56,657 bases of DNA from an uncultured Oscillospiraceae bacterium (GTDB lineage: Bacteria; Bacillota; Clostridia; Oscillospirales; Oscillospiraceae). Below, piece after piece: positions 25,589 through 34,123 of the stretch. Location: NCBI GenBank assembly GCA_947626315.1, contig CANQRQ010000019.1:1-56657 (forward strand). Direction: 5' to 3'. Position numbers and translations under genes: made by a program. Within the stretch, counting starts at the first letter, position 1, and each line of letters begins with the position of its first letter. The notes under the pieces were generated by a model. That model did no database searches and was not told the origin of the DNA. It saw only the letters and a program-made list of their open reading frames with translations.

Positions 25589-27547
25589 ATGCTTATGAAA
25601 CAGAACACGCTGAAAACAGAAAATCTGGCCGCCTGGTTCGATTCGCCGGAATTTGAGGCCGCCTATCACTGCGACCTCCCTATGGGCGCCCTGTGGACGC
25701 CGGAAAAGACGGTGTTCCGCCTCTGGGCCCCCACAGCGGAGCGGGTGCGCCTGCGACTCTTCCGGGAGGGGACCGGCGGCGCGGCCCTGAAGGAGCTGGA
25801 GCTGAAGCCCGGCGAGCGTGGCCTGTGGTCCGCCGAGGCGGCGGGAAACCTGCACGGGGTATATTACGACTATCTGGTCACGGTGGACGGGATCTGCCGC
25901 CGGACGGCCGACCCATATGCCCGCGCCTGCAGCCTGAACGGGGAGCGGAGCATGGCCGTCGATCTGCGCCGGACCGATCCGCCGGGCTGGGAGGCAGACC
26001 GGGCCCCGGCCCGAAAGGCGGAGACGGTGATCTATGAGGTCCATGTGAAGGACTTCTCCTGGGACCCGGCCTGCGGCGTAAAGCCGGAGTGGCGGGGCCG
26101 CTTCCCGGCTCTCACCCAGGAGGGGACCAGCCTGAACGGCGACGGGCTCCATCCCACGGGTCTGGACTATCTGAAGGGCCTGGGGATCACCCATGTTCAG
26201 CTGATGCCGGTGTTTGACTACGGCTCAGTGGACGAGGGCGGCAGCCCGGAGCAGTTCAACTGGGGCTACGACCCGGTGAACTACAACGTCCCGGAGGGGT
26301 CCTATTCCACGGACCCTGCCCGGGGTGAGGTCCGCATCCGGGAGCTGAAGGAGGCCGTGCAGGCCCTCCACCGGGCGGGCCTGCGGGTGGTCATGGACGT
26401 GGTCTACAACCACACCTACCGACTGGACTCCTGGCTGTGGCGGACGGTGCCCTGGTATTACGTTCGGCAGTGGCCGGACGGCGAAGCCTCCAACGGCTCC
26501 GGCTGCGGCTGCGACCTGGCCACCGAGCGGAGCATGTGCGGAAAATATGTCCTGGATTCGGTCCTGTATTGGGCGGAGGAGTACCACATGGACGGCTTCC
26601 GCTTCGACCTGATGGGCCTCTTGGATACCGAGCTCATGAACTCGATCCGCCGGGCCCTGGACCAACGCTACGGGCCGGGGGAGAAGCTGATGCTGGGGGA
26701 GCCCTGGGCGGCGGACCGGACCGCTGTCCGGCCCGGCACGTATCTTTCGGACAAGGAGAATTTGTCCCGTCTGGACAAGGGCATCGCCGCCTTTTGCGAC
26801 AATACCCGGGACGCGGTGAAGGGCAGCCTGTTCCGGTCCGACGCCCGGGGCCTGGCAAACGGCGGGGGACTGGACCCGGAGCGGCTGCGCAGCTGTCTGC
26901 GGGGCTGGGCCGGGGAGGGCCTTCCCACCAGGGCCCCGTCCCAGACGGTCAGCTATCTCTCCGCCCACGACGACTGGACGCTGTGGGACCGGCTGGTGCT
27001 GACCCTGGACCCGGCCGCCGGTTTTAACGCGCCCACAACCACGTTGCTGCGGGCCAACCGCTTCGCGGCGGCGGTCTGCTTCAGCTGCCAGGGCCAGCTG
27101 TTTCTCCTCTCCGGGGAGGAGTTCGGCCGCACCAAGCAGGGGGTGCAGAACACCTATAACGCAGCCCCCTCCCTCAACCGGCTGGACTGGGAGCGGGCCT
27201 GGCGCTTTGAAGAACTGGCGGACTATTACCGGGGCCTCCTGGCCCTGCGGCAGCGCCTCCCCGGCCTTTGCGACAAGTCCCCCCGGGCAGGGGAGCGCTT
27301 TTCCCCGGTCCGCGTTCCGGCGCCGGGCTGCGCGGTGTTTGAACTGGACAACGGCGTCGGCAGCCCCTGGCGTCGGCTGTTCCTGGCCTACAACGCCGGA
27401 GAGGGGGAGGCCTCTTTCCGCCTGCCGCCGGGAAGATGGGAGCTTTTGCTGGACGGGAGCTCCAGCTGGAAATGGAAAAGCCCGGAAACGGCGGAGGGGC
27501 GGTTCACGCTTCCGCCGGTCTCCGCGGCCTTCTTTGGACTGATATGA
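25589..27547 (+). CDS. pulA: Type I pullulanase (GH13_14), cytoplasmic
   Basis: This 652-aa enzyme hydrolyses alpha-1,6 branches in maltodextrins. There is no signal peptide, so it works on imported sugars. A CBM48-like domain (about 35-115, FRLWAPTAERVRLRLF) precedes the GH13 barrel. The pullulanase signature is NWGYDPVNYNVPEGSYS (224-240). Catalytic residues are Asp340 (GFRFDLMG), Glu371 (MLGEPW) and Asp462 in SAHDD. Two ATG codons (25589, 25595) are possible and the ribosome site is poor. A LacI-type half-site GCGAAACGTTTG lies just upstream. The stop overlaps the next start by four bases. Confidence 0.93.
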   Translation: MLMKQNTLKTENLAAWFDSPEFEAAYHCDLPMGALWTPEKTVFRLWAPTAERVRLRLFREGTGGAALKELELKPGERGLWSAEAAGNLHGVYYDYLVTVDGICRRTADPYARACSLNGERSMAVDLRRTDPPGWEADRAPARKAETVIYEVHVKDFSWDPACGVKPEWRGRFPALTQEGTSLNGDGLHPTGLDYLKGLGITHVQLMPVFDYGSVDEGGSPEQFNWGYDPVNYNVPEGSYSTDPARGEVRIRELKEAVQALHRAGLRVVMDVVYNHTYRLDSWLWRTVPWYYVRQWPDGEASNGSGCGCDLATERSMCGKYVLDSVLYWAEEYHMDGFRFDLMGLLDTELMNSIRRALDQRYGPGEKLMLGEPWAADRTAVRPGTYLSDKENLSRLDKGIAAFCDNTRDAVKGSLFRSDARGLANGGGLDPERLRSCLRGWAGEGLPTRAPSQTVSYLSAHDDWTLWDRLVLTLDPAAGFNAPTTTLLRANRFAAAVCFSCQGQLFLLSGEEFGRTKQGVQNTYNAAPSLNRLDWERAWRFEELADYYRGLLALRQRLPGLCDKSPRAGERFSPVRVPAPGCAVFELDNGVGSPWRRLFLAYNAGEGEASFRLPPGRWELLLDGSSSWKWKSPETAEGRFTLPPVSAAFFGLI

Positions 27548-29499
27548 GATTTGATTTTGAAAAAGAAGAGCTCTCCGCCCTGCCCGGGGCGGAGAGTCCT
27601 TGCTGGCTGCTCACCAACGGCCTGGGCGGCTATGCCTCCCTCTCGGCGGCCTTCTCCGTCACCCGCTGCGACCAGGGGCTGCTGGCGGCGGCCAGGGAGG
27701 CCCCCGGCCGCCGCTTCGTCCTGGTTCACCGGCTGTCGGAGACGCTGACGGTGGGGGGACATGCGGCGTCTCTGTCCGCCCAGCGCTTCGCGGACGGGCG
27801 GCCGCCGGAGGACGGGCTTGCCCGGCTGCTCCGCTTCACCCTGGACCGGTGGCCGGAGTGGCTGTACGAAGAGGGCGGCGTCCGGGTGCGCCGGCGCTGC
27901 GCTCTGGCCCACGGGGAGAACACGGCGGCGGTCCTGTACGAAGTGGAAAACAACGCGGCGAAGCCCTGCGTTCTGCGGGTGACGCCCTTTTTCCTGGGCG
28001 CCCCCAAGGGTGAGGCCCTGGGGGAGAAGCCCTCCCTCCGCTGGGAGGGGGAAAGGGTCCGGGCAAACGGACAGACCGTCTATCTCCGCACGGACGCCCG
28101 GCTGGAGGAGACCGCCCCGGTCTGGGAGCGGCTGGCCTATCCGGACGACGCCCGGGATGGGCGGCCCGCCTCCGGCTGGGCCGGGAGCTGCTGCGCGGCG
28201 GAGCTCCGGGTCCCCGCCGGAGAGCGTGGACGCTTTGAGCTGCTCTTTTCCGACCGGCCGGTACAGGTTTCCGGCGAGGAGCTGCTCTCCGCCATGGCGG
28301 AGCGGCAGCGGGCGCTGGAGGAGCGCTCGGGCCTGTCCGACCCGGTGGCCCGGCAGCTGGTGGTGGCGGCGGACGCCTTTGTAGCCCGCCGGGATTCCAC
28401 CGGCGGCGGGACCATCATCGCCGGTTATCCGCTCTTTGCTGACTGGGGGCGGGACACCATGATCGCCCTGCCGGGCTGTGTGCTGACGGCAGGGCGCTTT
28501 GAGACGGCCAAGAGCATCCTGCGCACTTTCCTGGCCTATGAGCGGGACGGCCTGGTGCCGAACCTCTTTCCCGAGGGCGGCGCGGAGCCCCTGTACAATA
28601 CGGCGGACGCCTCGCTGCTGCTCATCAACTGCGTCTGGCTGTATTTCCGGCGCACGGGCGACGCCGCCTTTGTCCGGGAGGCCTGGCCGGTGCTGGAGCG
28701 GATCGTCCGGGCCTACCGGCGGGGCACCCGCCACGCGATTTTCATGGATACGGACGGCCTTCTCCACGCCGGGGAGGGGCTGGACCAGGTCACCTGGATG
28801 GATGTGCGCATCGGAGACCTGCTCCCCACGCCCCGCCACGGGAAGCCGGTGGAGATCAACGCCTACTGGTACAACGCCCTCTGTGTCCTCCGGGAGCTGG
28901 CCCCTCTGGCGGGGGCAGACGGCGGGGAGTACGGGGCGCTGGCGGAGCGGGTGAAGGCGGCCTTCAACGAGAAATTCTGGATGGAGGACGAGGGCTGCCT
29001 GTGGGATGTCCTTTCGGGGACGAAGGCCGACAGCCAGATCCGCTGCAACCAGATCTGGGCGGTGTCCCTGCCCTTTACCATGCTGCCGCCTGAGCGGGAG
29101 GCCCGGGTGGTGGAGACCGTATACCGCCATCTGTATACGCCCCAGGGCCTGCGGACCCTCTCGCCAGAGGACCCGGAGTTTCACCCCTTCTACGGCGGGA
29201 GCCAGCGGGAGCGGGATCTGGCCTACCATCAGGGGACCGTCTGGCCCTTCCCCCTTGGGGCCTGGTACCTGGCCTATCTGAAGGTCCGCGGGTACAGCCG
29301 GGAGGCGCTCCGGCAGGTCCGGGAATGGCTTTCGCCCATGGCCTGCTTCCTGCGGGAGGGCTGCGTGGGCCAGCTGCCGGAGATCTACGACGGCGGCACG
29401 CCCGGACCATCCAAAGGCTGCTATGCCCAGGCCTGGAGCGTGGGGGAGCTGCTGCGGGTATATGAGACGCTGGAACAGGAGGAAAAAACCTATGCTTGA
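27544..29499 (+). CDS. Glycogen debranching enzyme, amylo-alpha-1,6-glucosidase (GH133)
   Basis: The 651-aa protein has an N-terminal sandwich domain starting with SPCWLLTNGLGGYASLSAA and a C-terminal (alpha/alpha)6 barrel with FADWGRDTMIALPG, YNTADASLLLINCVWLYF and DQVTWMDVRIGDLLPTPRHGKPVEINAYWYNAL (in parts), all hallmarks of GH133. It releases glucose from alpha-1,6-linked stubs. The start ATG overlaps the pullulanase stop (ATGA). With pullulanase and the alpha-1,6-glucosidase on either side it completes a debranching set. The gene codes for the real protein although its very high GC also leaves long false frames on the other strand. Confidence 0.92.
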   Translation: MRFDFEKEELSALPGAESPCWLLTNGLGGYASLSAAFSVTRCDQGLLAAAREAPGRRFVLVHRLSETLTVGGHAASLSAQRFADGRPPEDGLARLLRFTLDRWPEWLYEEGGVRVRRRCALAHGENTAAVLYEVENNAAKPCVLRVTPFFLGAPKGEALGEKPSLRWEGERVRANGQTVYLRTDARLEETAPVWERLAYPDDARDGRPASGWAGSCCAAELRVPAGERGRFELLFSDRPVQVSGEELLSAMAERQRALEERSGLSDPVARQLVVAADAFVARRDSTGGGTIIAGYPLFADWGRDTMIALPGCVLTAGRFETAKSILRTFLAYERDGLVPNLFPEGGAEPLYNTADASLLLINCVWLYFRRTGDAAFVREAWPVLERIVRAYRRGTRHAIFMDTDGLLHAGEGLDQVTWMDVRIGDLLPTPRHGKPVEINAYWYNALCVLRELAPLAGADGGEYGALAERVKAAFNEKFWMEDEGCLWDVLSGTKADSQIRCNQIWAVSLPFTMLPPEREARVVETVYRHLYTPQGLRTLSPEDPEFHPFYGGSQRERDLAYHQGTVWPFPLGAWYLAYLKVRGYSREALRQVREWLSPMACFLREGCVGQLPEIYDGGTPGPSKGCYAQAWSVGELLRVYETLEQEEKTYA

Positions 29500-31123
29500 C
29501 AAAACAAAACGCGGCTGGTGGCAGTCCGCGGTCTTCTATCAGATCTATCCCAAAAGCTTTCAGGACAGCGACGGGGACGGGATCGGAGATCTCCCCGGCA
29601 TCCTCTCCCGGCTGGACTATCTGGAGCAGCTGGGCGTGGACGGCATCTGGCTGTCCCCGGTCTACGCCTCTCCCCAGGCCGACAACGGCTATGATATTTC
29701 CGACTACCGGGCCATCTGGGAGCCCTTCGGCACCATGGCGGATATGGACCGGCTGATCGCCGAGGCCAAAAAGCGGGGCATCTCCATCATCATGGACCTG
29801 GTGCTGAACCACACTTCCGACCAGCACCGCTGGTTTCAGGAGGCTCTGAAGGGCCGGGACAATCCCTGGCACGACTACTACATTTGGCGGGACGGCGTCC
29901 CCGGCACGCCGCCCAACGGCATGCGGGCCAACTTCGGCGGCTCCGCCTGGGAGTGGGTGGAGGAGCTGGGGCAGTATTACTTCCACCAGTTTGCCGTGCA
30001 GCAGCCGGACCTGAACTGGGCCAACCCCCGCCTGCGCCGGGAGCTGTACGATATGATCCGCTTCTGGGTGGACCGGGGCGTGGAGGGCTTCCGGCTGGAT
30101 GTAATCGATTCCGTAGGCAAGGAGCCGGACCGGAGCATCACCTCCCGGGGGCCCAGGCTCCACGAATATGTCCGGGAGCTCAGCCGGGAGGCTTTTAAAG
30201 AGGAGTGCCTGGTCACGGTGGGCGAGGCCTGGAGCGCCGACGTGGAGGAGGCCAAGCTGTACAGCGACCCCACGGGCCGGGAGCTGAGCATGGTGTTCCA
30301 GTTTGAGCACAATTTTGCCGACTGCCCGCCCGGCGGGAAGAAGTGGGACCTGGCCCCGCTGTCCCTGCCCAGGCTGAAAAGCATCCTGGCCCGGTGGCAG
30401 ACGGGCCTTTTCCGGCAGGGCTGGAACAGCCTCTTCTGGGACAACCACGACCTGCCCCGGATCGTCTCCCGCTGGGGGGACGAGGGGGAGTACCGGGTGC
30501 GCTCCGCCAAAATGCTGGCCATCGCCCTCTACGGCCTGCAAGGGACGCCCTACATCTTCCAGGGCGAGGAGCTGGGCATGACCAACATCTGCCTGCCCAT
30601 CGAGGCCTATGAGGACATCGAGACCCGGAACCTGTACGCCGAGCGGGTGGCCGAGGGAGACCGGCCGGAGGAGGTCCTGGCCGCCGTCCATGCCCGCAGC
30701 CGGGACAACGCCCGCACGCCCATGCAGTGGTCCGGGGAGAAAAACGCCGGCTTTACCACCGGTACGCCTTGGTTTGCGGTGAACCCCAACTATCCGGAGA
30801 TCAACGCCCAGGCGGCCCTGGCCGACCCGGACTCCGTTTTTTACACCTATCAGAAGCTGATTGCCCTGCGCAAGCGCTTCCCGGTGTTCCGGGACGGGGC
30901 TTTTACGCTCCTGGAGCCGGAGAACGAACAGGTGTTCGCCTATCTCCGGGAGTCCGGCTCGGAACGGCTGCTGACCGTCTGCAATTTCAGCGCCGCCCCT
31001 GCGGCGTGGAAAGTGCCGGAGGACTTTGCCGGGGCAGAGCTGTTGCTCTCCAACTGCGGCGCAACCGGGGAGGGACTGCGGCCCTACGAGGGCTACATGC
31101 TCCGGCAGGAGCTCCGGCCATGA
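29492..31123 (+). CDS. Oligo-1,6-glucosidase / alpha-glucosidase (GH13_31)
   Basis: This 543-aa cytoplasmic enzyme cleaves glucose from isomaltose-type or short malto-oligosaccharides. It begins WWQSAVFYQIYPKSFQDSDGDGIGDLPG. Catalytic residues are Asp203 (GFRLDVID), Glu245 (GEAW) and Asp320 (WDNHD). Val204 directly after the nucleophile is the residue linked to alpha-1,6 specificity in this subfamily (Thr goes with alpha-1,4). The start overlaps the preceding stop by eight bases, with AGGAGG upstream. The stretch 31124-31328 that follows has only a weak hairpin and the promoter of the next small gene. Confidence 0.93.
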   Translation: MLDKTKRGWWQSAVFYQIYPKSFQDSDGDGIGDLPGILSRLDYLEQLGVDGIWLSPVYASPQADNGYDISDYRAIWEPFGTMADMDRLIAEAKKRGISIIMDLVLNHTSDQHRWFQEALKGRDNPWHDYYIWRDGVPGTPPNGMRANFGGSAWEWVEELGQYYFHQFAVQQPDLNWANPRLRRELYDMIRFWVDRGVEGFRLDVIDSVGKEPDRSITSRGPRLHEYVRELSREAFKEECLVTVGEAWSADVEEAKLYSDPTGRELSMVFQFEHNFADCPPGGKKWDLAPLSLPRLKSILARWQTGLFRQGWNSLFWDNHDLPRIVSRWGDEGEYRVRSAKMLAIALYGLQGTPYIFQGEELGMTNICLPIEAYEDIETRNLYAERVAEGDRPEEVLAAVHARSRDNARTPMQWSGEKNAGFTTGTPWFAVNPNYPEINAQAALADPDSVFYTYQKLIALRKRFPVFRDGAFTLLEPENEQVFAYLRESGSERLLTVCNFSAAPAAWKVPEDFAGAELLLSNCGATGEGLRPYEGYMLRQELRP

Positions 31124-31228
31124 CGCGCCGGAGGAGCTGTGCAGGCTCTGCCGGCTCCTGACCGGGGCTGCCGCATAGAAAAAAGGTCCCGGACAGCTTG
31201 CGGTCAAAGCCGCGCGGCAGATCATGCC

Positions 31229-31257
31229 TTGAAGGGTAAAAATCCATATGATATACT
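31229..31257 (+). promoter_or_regulatory. Promoter of small acidic gene
   Basis: TTGAAG (31229-31234), 17 bp and TATACT (31252-31257) stand 70 nt before the ATG at 31329. The base composition becomes AT-rich from about here to 31830. Confidence 0.65.
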
Positions 31258-31328
31258 GAAAAAAATATTCTCCAACACACGCAGGCTGAGCCTATTATTA
31301 TTTAGTAATCAGAAAGGATGCGGTTAAT

Positions 31329-31541
31329 ATGGAAAAGAACGGTAATAGATTTGTAGATTACGGAGAAAATCAGTTCACTACCAACGATAAACATAGGAGC
31401 TTAACGCAAGCGGAGATAAATGAATACATTGACCAAAGAGCGCAGGCTCTATTAAAACAGATCCATGATTATTATGCAGCTTCTTCAAACCAGCAATCAG
31501 AAGGACAGGAAGAAGGACAGGAAGAAGGACAGGACGAATAA
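31329..31541 (+). CDS. Small acidic protein with GQEE tandem repeat
   Basis: The 70-aa soluble protein has a predicted helix with LTQAEINEYIDQRAQALLKQIHDYYAASS, then a tail of three short repeats, GQEEGQEEGQDE, coded by tandem 12-bp units that are nearly identical in DNA. It has its own promoter, an AGAAAGGA site and a terminator-like hairpin behind it. Codon use is AT-rich, unlike the high-GC genes on both sides, so recent acquisition is likely. I do not recognise the family. Replication slippage at the repeat could change the tail length. Confidence 0.6.
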   Translation: MEKNGNRFVDYGENQFTTNDKHRSLTQAEINEYIDQRAQALLKQIHDYYAASSNQQSEGQEEGQEEGQDE

Positions 31542-31608
31542 TACAAAACGGCTGATAGTTGATTGCCGGCATAAAAAACGTCTGAATAAGCGAGAGGCAT
31601 AAGCAAAG

Positions 31609-31644
31609 TACCCATAGACATCGCTGTTTGCATGGCTATGGGTA
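31609..31644 (+). terminator. Terminator-like hairpin after small acidic gene
   Basis: A 9-bp stem TACCCATAG (31609-31617) with its complement (31636-31644) is followed by TTTCG. The stretch from 31645 to 31710 contains no gene and no clear structure apart from a short GGGTACTGTCTGCCCC repeat-like sequence. Confidence 0.5.
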
Positions 31645-31710
31645 TTTCGCCACAAACGGCCTGCTCCGGCTTAGACAGGGTACTGTCTGCCCCTGCGGGC
31701 CGCCGCGGAT

Positions 31711-31818
31711 GGATTTATAAAATTTATACGTGTAATAAATCCGTATTATAGTTGACAAAAGGGGAATGTAGATGTATGATGATTCCGTAAAATGATTAAT
31801 AGTATTAATCAATTACGG
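31711..31818 (+). promoter_or_regulatory. Promoter and operators of sulfo-TK plus-strand operon
   Basis: TTGACA (31752-31757), 17 bp and TATGAT (31775-31780) form a strong promoter. Two inverted repeats flank it. Upstream lies GGATTTAT (31711-31718) with its complement (31735-31742). At the start site lies a two-part palindrome, CCGTAA and GATTAAT (31785-31800) with ATTAATC and TTACGG (31804-31818), arms kept in register by short bulges. The second repeat ends five bases before the GTG start, so it can act as an operator in DNA or as an mRNA hairpin that hides the ribosome site. Confidence 0.7.
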
Positions 31819-31822
31819 GACG

Positions 31823-32731
31823 GTGATTTTTACGGAGTCGTCCAAGGGAAATATCGCGCCGCTGCTGATCCTGCCGGTGATCTGGGGGAGCTATTATGTG
31901 GCCAGCCAGAAATGGGTGGGCTACACCTCTGTGTTCACCTCCGGCGTGGGGATCCGGCTGATCACCTTTGTGTTTTTGACCTTGATCATGATCAAGCGGA
32001 AGGAGTTCGGCCTGCTGCTGAAGACCAAGGGCGTTTTCAAGCGCCTGCTGCTCATCGGTACGCTAGGCTTCCTGCTGGATCTGACGGCTTTTATCGGCCT
32101 GTCCATGTCCTCCGCCGCCAGCGGCACGGCGCTTCTGAAATGCGATGTGCTGATGGTCAACATCATGTCCGTCATCATCTATAAGCAGCGCTTTACCTGG
32201 AAGGCCTGGGCCTGCACCCTGGTCATGCTCCTGGGCGTGTTCCTGGTCATGGGGGTCGACTTTACGAGCTTTCGGATCGGGGACCCGGGCAACATCTTCT
32301 TCCTCCTCAGCGCCTTCTTCGTGTCCTGCAACGCCTTTGTCATCAAAAGCGTCCAGCTGGACAAGAACAACCCCACCTGCGACGATGTGGTGGCCTATTA
32401 CAACAATTTTGTCACCCTGCTCTATTTCACCGCTGCCGGCCTGATCATGCACACCCTGGGCCAGTTCTCCGTGGTGCTCACGGAGCCCTGGGCCGCCCTG
32501 GCCCTGCTGCTGGCCGGCCTGGGCCAGACGCTGATCTATGTGGTCTACTACTATAACCTGCGCAACTATCCGGTCTGGCTGGTGAAGACCTTCCTGCTGT
32601 TCATGCCCATTGTCTCCACGCTGATCACCTTCCTGCTCTTCGGGGAGCGGATGGGGCTGGCGCAGTACATCGGCATGGCGGTGGTGATCGCAGGCGCCCT
32701 GGGAATTTTGCTGGAGCAGAAGCACCAGTAG
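31823..32731 (+). CDS. DMT-superfamily (EamA) permease, possible sulfonate exporter
   Basis: The 302-aa protein has ten hydrophobic helices in two EamA halves (VIWGSYYVASQKWVGYTS near the start; GERMGLAQYIGMAVVIAGALGILLEQ at the end). DMT proteins export small metabolites. It is the first gene of the operon with RpiB-like isomerase, split transketolase and iron alcohol dehydrogenase, so it may export the end product isethionate; this is inferred from position only. It uses a GTG start at 31823 and lacks a good Shine-Dalgarno site apart from ACGGGA inside the hairpin. Confidence 0.8.
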   Translation: MIFTESSKGNIAPLLILPVIWGSYYVASQKWVGYTSVFTSGVGIRLITFVFLTLIMIKRKEFGLLLKTKGVFKRLLLIGTLGFLLDLTAFIGLSMSSAASGTALLKCDVLMVNIMSVIIYKQRFTWKAWACTLVMLLGVFLVMGVDFTSFRIGDPGNIFFLLSAFFVSCNAFVIKSVQLDKNNPTCDDVVAYYNNFVTLLYFTAAGLIMHTLGQFSVVLTEPWAALALLLAGLGQTLIYVVYYYNLRNYPVWLVKTFLLFMPIVSTLITFLLFGERMGLAQYIGMAVVIAGALGILLEQKHQ

Positions 32732-32765
32732 AATATATCATTGAAATCACAAGGAGAGATTCATT

Positions 32766-33239
32766 ATGCGGGTCATTATCGGTTCCGACAAATCCGGCTT
32801 TACGCTGAAGGAAGCAATCAAAGCCCACCTGCTGGAGCAGGGGCATGAGGTCGAGGACGGGGGCACCCTGGACCTGGACCATGTGAAGCCCTATTTTATC
32901 ACGGCCTCCGCCGTCGCTCCCCGTATTGCCAGCGGAGAATTTACCAAGGGTATCCTGATCTGCGGCACCGGCGCCGGTATGGCCATTGTGGCCAACAAGT
33001 ACAAGGGCGTTTATGCCATGCCCTGCGGCGACACCTATGACGCCCGGATGTGCCGCGCCATCAACGACGCCAACATCATGACCATGGGCGGCTGGAAGAT
33101 CGCGCCGGAGCTGGGCATCGAGATGGTGGATATCTTCCTGTCCACCGACTTCACCCAGGGTCTGGAGCCCTGGCGCCAGGAGTTCCTCAAGGGCGCGAAG
33201 GTCAAGGTCGAGGAGCTGGAAAAGGAAATCTACGGTTGA
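32766..33239 (+). CDS. sqwI: RpiB/LacAB-family isomerase, candidate 4-deoxy-4-sulfoerythrose isomerase
   Basis: The 157-aa protein has the RpiB fold and keeps the catalytic ICGTGAG cysteine and NDANIM loop. Three usual features are changed. The SDHAG histidine is Lys (GSDKSG). The CHDxxSAR histidine that opens the sugar ring is replaced by Gly (PCGDTYDARM). The C-terminal phosphate-binding arginines are replaced by GLEPWRQEF. A four-carbon sugar sulfonate needs neither ring opening nor phosphate binding, so these changes fit a sulfoerythrose/sulfoerythrulose isomerase (SqwI) better than ribose-5-phosphate isomerase. Position between the DMT and transketolase genes supports this. Confidence 0.8.
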   Translation: MRVIIGSDKSGFTLKEAIKAHLLEQGHEVEDGGTLDLDHVKPYFITASAVAPRIASGEFTKGILICGTGAGMAIVANKYKGVYAMPCGDTYDARMCRAINDANIMTMGGWKIAPELGIEMVDIFLSTDFTQGLEPWRQEFLKGAKVKVEELEKEIYG

Positions 33240-33269
33240 GCCGCTGAGGACCGGAAAGGACACGGGAAT

Positions 33270-34106
33270 ATGAACGTAAAAGAGACCAAGGAATTTGCGA
33301 TCAACATTCGCAAAGAGACCATCAAATGCATCGGCCATCTGGGCGTGGGCCACATCGGCGGCGCTCTGTCCATCGTGGACGTGCTGGCCGTGCTGTACAG
33401 CGGCGTCATGAACATCGACCCCGCCGACCCTAAGAAGGACGACCGGGACATGCTGGTTTGCTCCAAGGGCCATGCCGGCCCCGCCGTGTACTCCACCCTG
33501 GCCCTGAAGGGCTACTTCCCCATGGAGATGCTGAACACCCTGAACCAGCCCGGCACCCGCCTGCCCAGCCACTGCGACATGAACCGGACCCCCGGTATCG
33601 ACATGACCACCGGCTCCCTGGGCCAGGGCTCCAGCTCCGCCATGGGCATCGCCTGCGCCAACCGGCTGAAGGGCTATAACAACTATACCTATCTGATTCT
33701 GGGCGACGGCGAGATCGAGGAGGGCCAGGTCTGGGAGGCCGCCCTGTTCGCGGCCGCCAAGAAGCTGGACCATGTGATCGCCTTTGTGGACTACAACAAG
33801 TGCCAGATCGACGACTATGTGGAAAATCTCTGCGCCCTGGGCGACGTGGCCGCCAAGTTTGAGAAGTTTGGCTGGTACGCCCAGAACGTGGAGGACGGAA
33901 ACGATGTGGAGCAGATCGCCGCCGCCATCGAAAAGGCGAAGGCCCAGAGCGGGAGCGGCAAGCCCTCCGTAATCGTGCTCAACACCGTCAAGGGCAAGGG
34001 CTACAGCAAGATCGAGGGCTCCCTGGGCTCCCACAACATGCCTGTGACCGATGAAATGGTGACGGAGGCGCTCGCCGAGCTGGACGAGCAGCTGAAGGCG
34101 CTTTGA
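33270..34106 (+). CDS. sqwG: Transketolase N-terminal subunit, candidate SqwG
   Basis: The 278-aa protein is the ThDP-pyrophosphate-binding half of a split transketolase: IGHLGVGHIGGALSIVDVLAVLY, CSKGHAGPAVYSTLALKG, TTGSLGQGSSSAMGIA and the ThDP motif GDGEIEEGQVWEAA followed by VDYNKCQIDD. Split transketolases are common in Firmicutes, but this pair lies in an operon with an RpiB-like isomerase and an iron alcohol dehydrogenase, as in the sulfo-TK pathway. There it would take two-carbon units from sulfofructose and again from sulfoerythrulose. The C-terminal subunit follows after 17 nt. Confidence 0.85.
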   Translation: MNVKETKEFAINIRKETIKCIGHLGVGHIGGALSIVDVLAVLYSGVMNIDPADPKKDDRDMLVCSKGHAGPAVYSTLALKGYFPMEMLNTLNQPGTRLPSHCDMNRTPGIDMTTGSLGQGSSSAMGIACANRLKGYNNYTYLILGDGEIEEGQVWEAALFAAAKKLDHVIAFVDYNKCQIDDYVENLCALGDVAAKFEKFGWYAQNVEDGNDVEQIAAAIEKAKAQSGSGKPSVIVLNTVKGKGYSKIEGSLGSHNMPVTDEMVTEALAELDEQLKAL

Positions 34107-34123
34107 AAGAAGGAGGAACTACC

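Noticed and set aside
27388-31225. Minus-strand frames of about 700 codons opposite the debranching enzyme and alpha-glucosidase
   Set aside because: Both real genes have complete catalytic motifs and coupled starts; the antisense frames are low-complexity Pro/Gly/Arg/His sequence.
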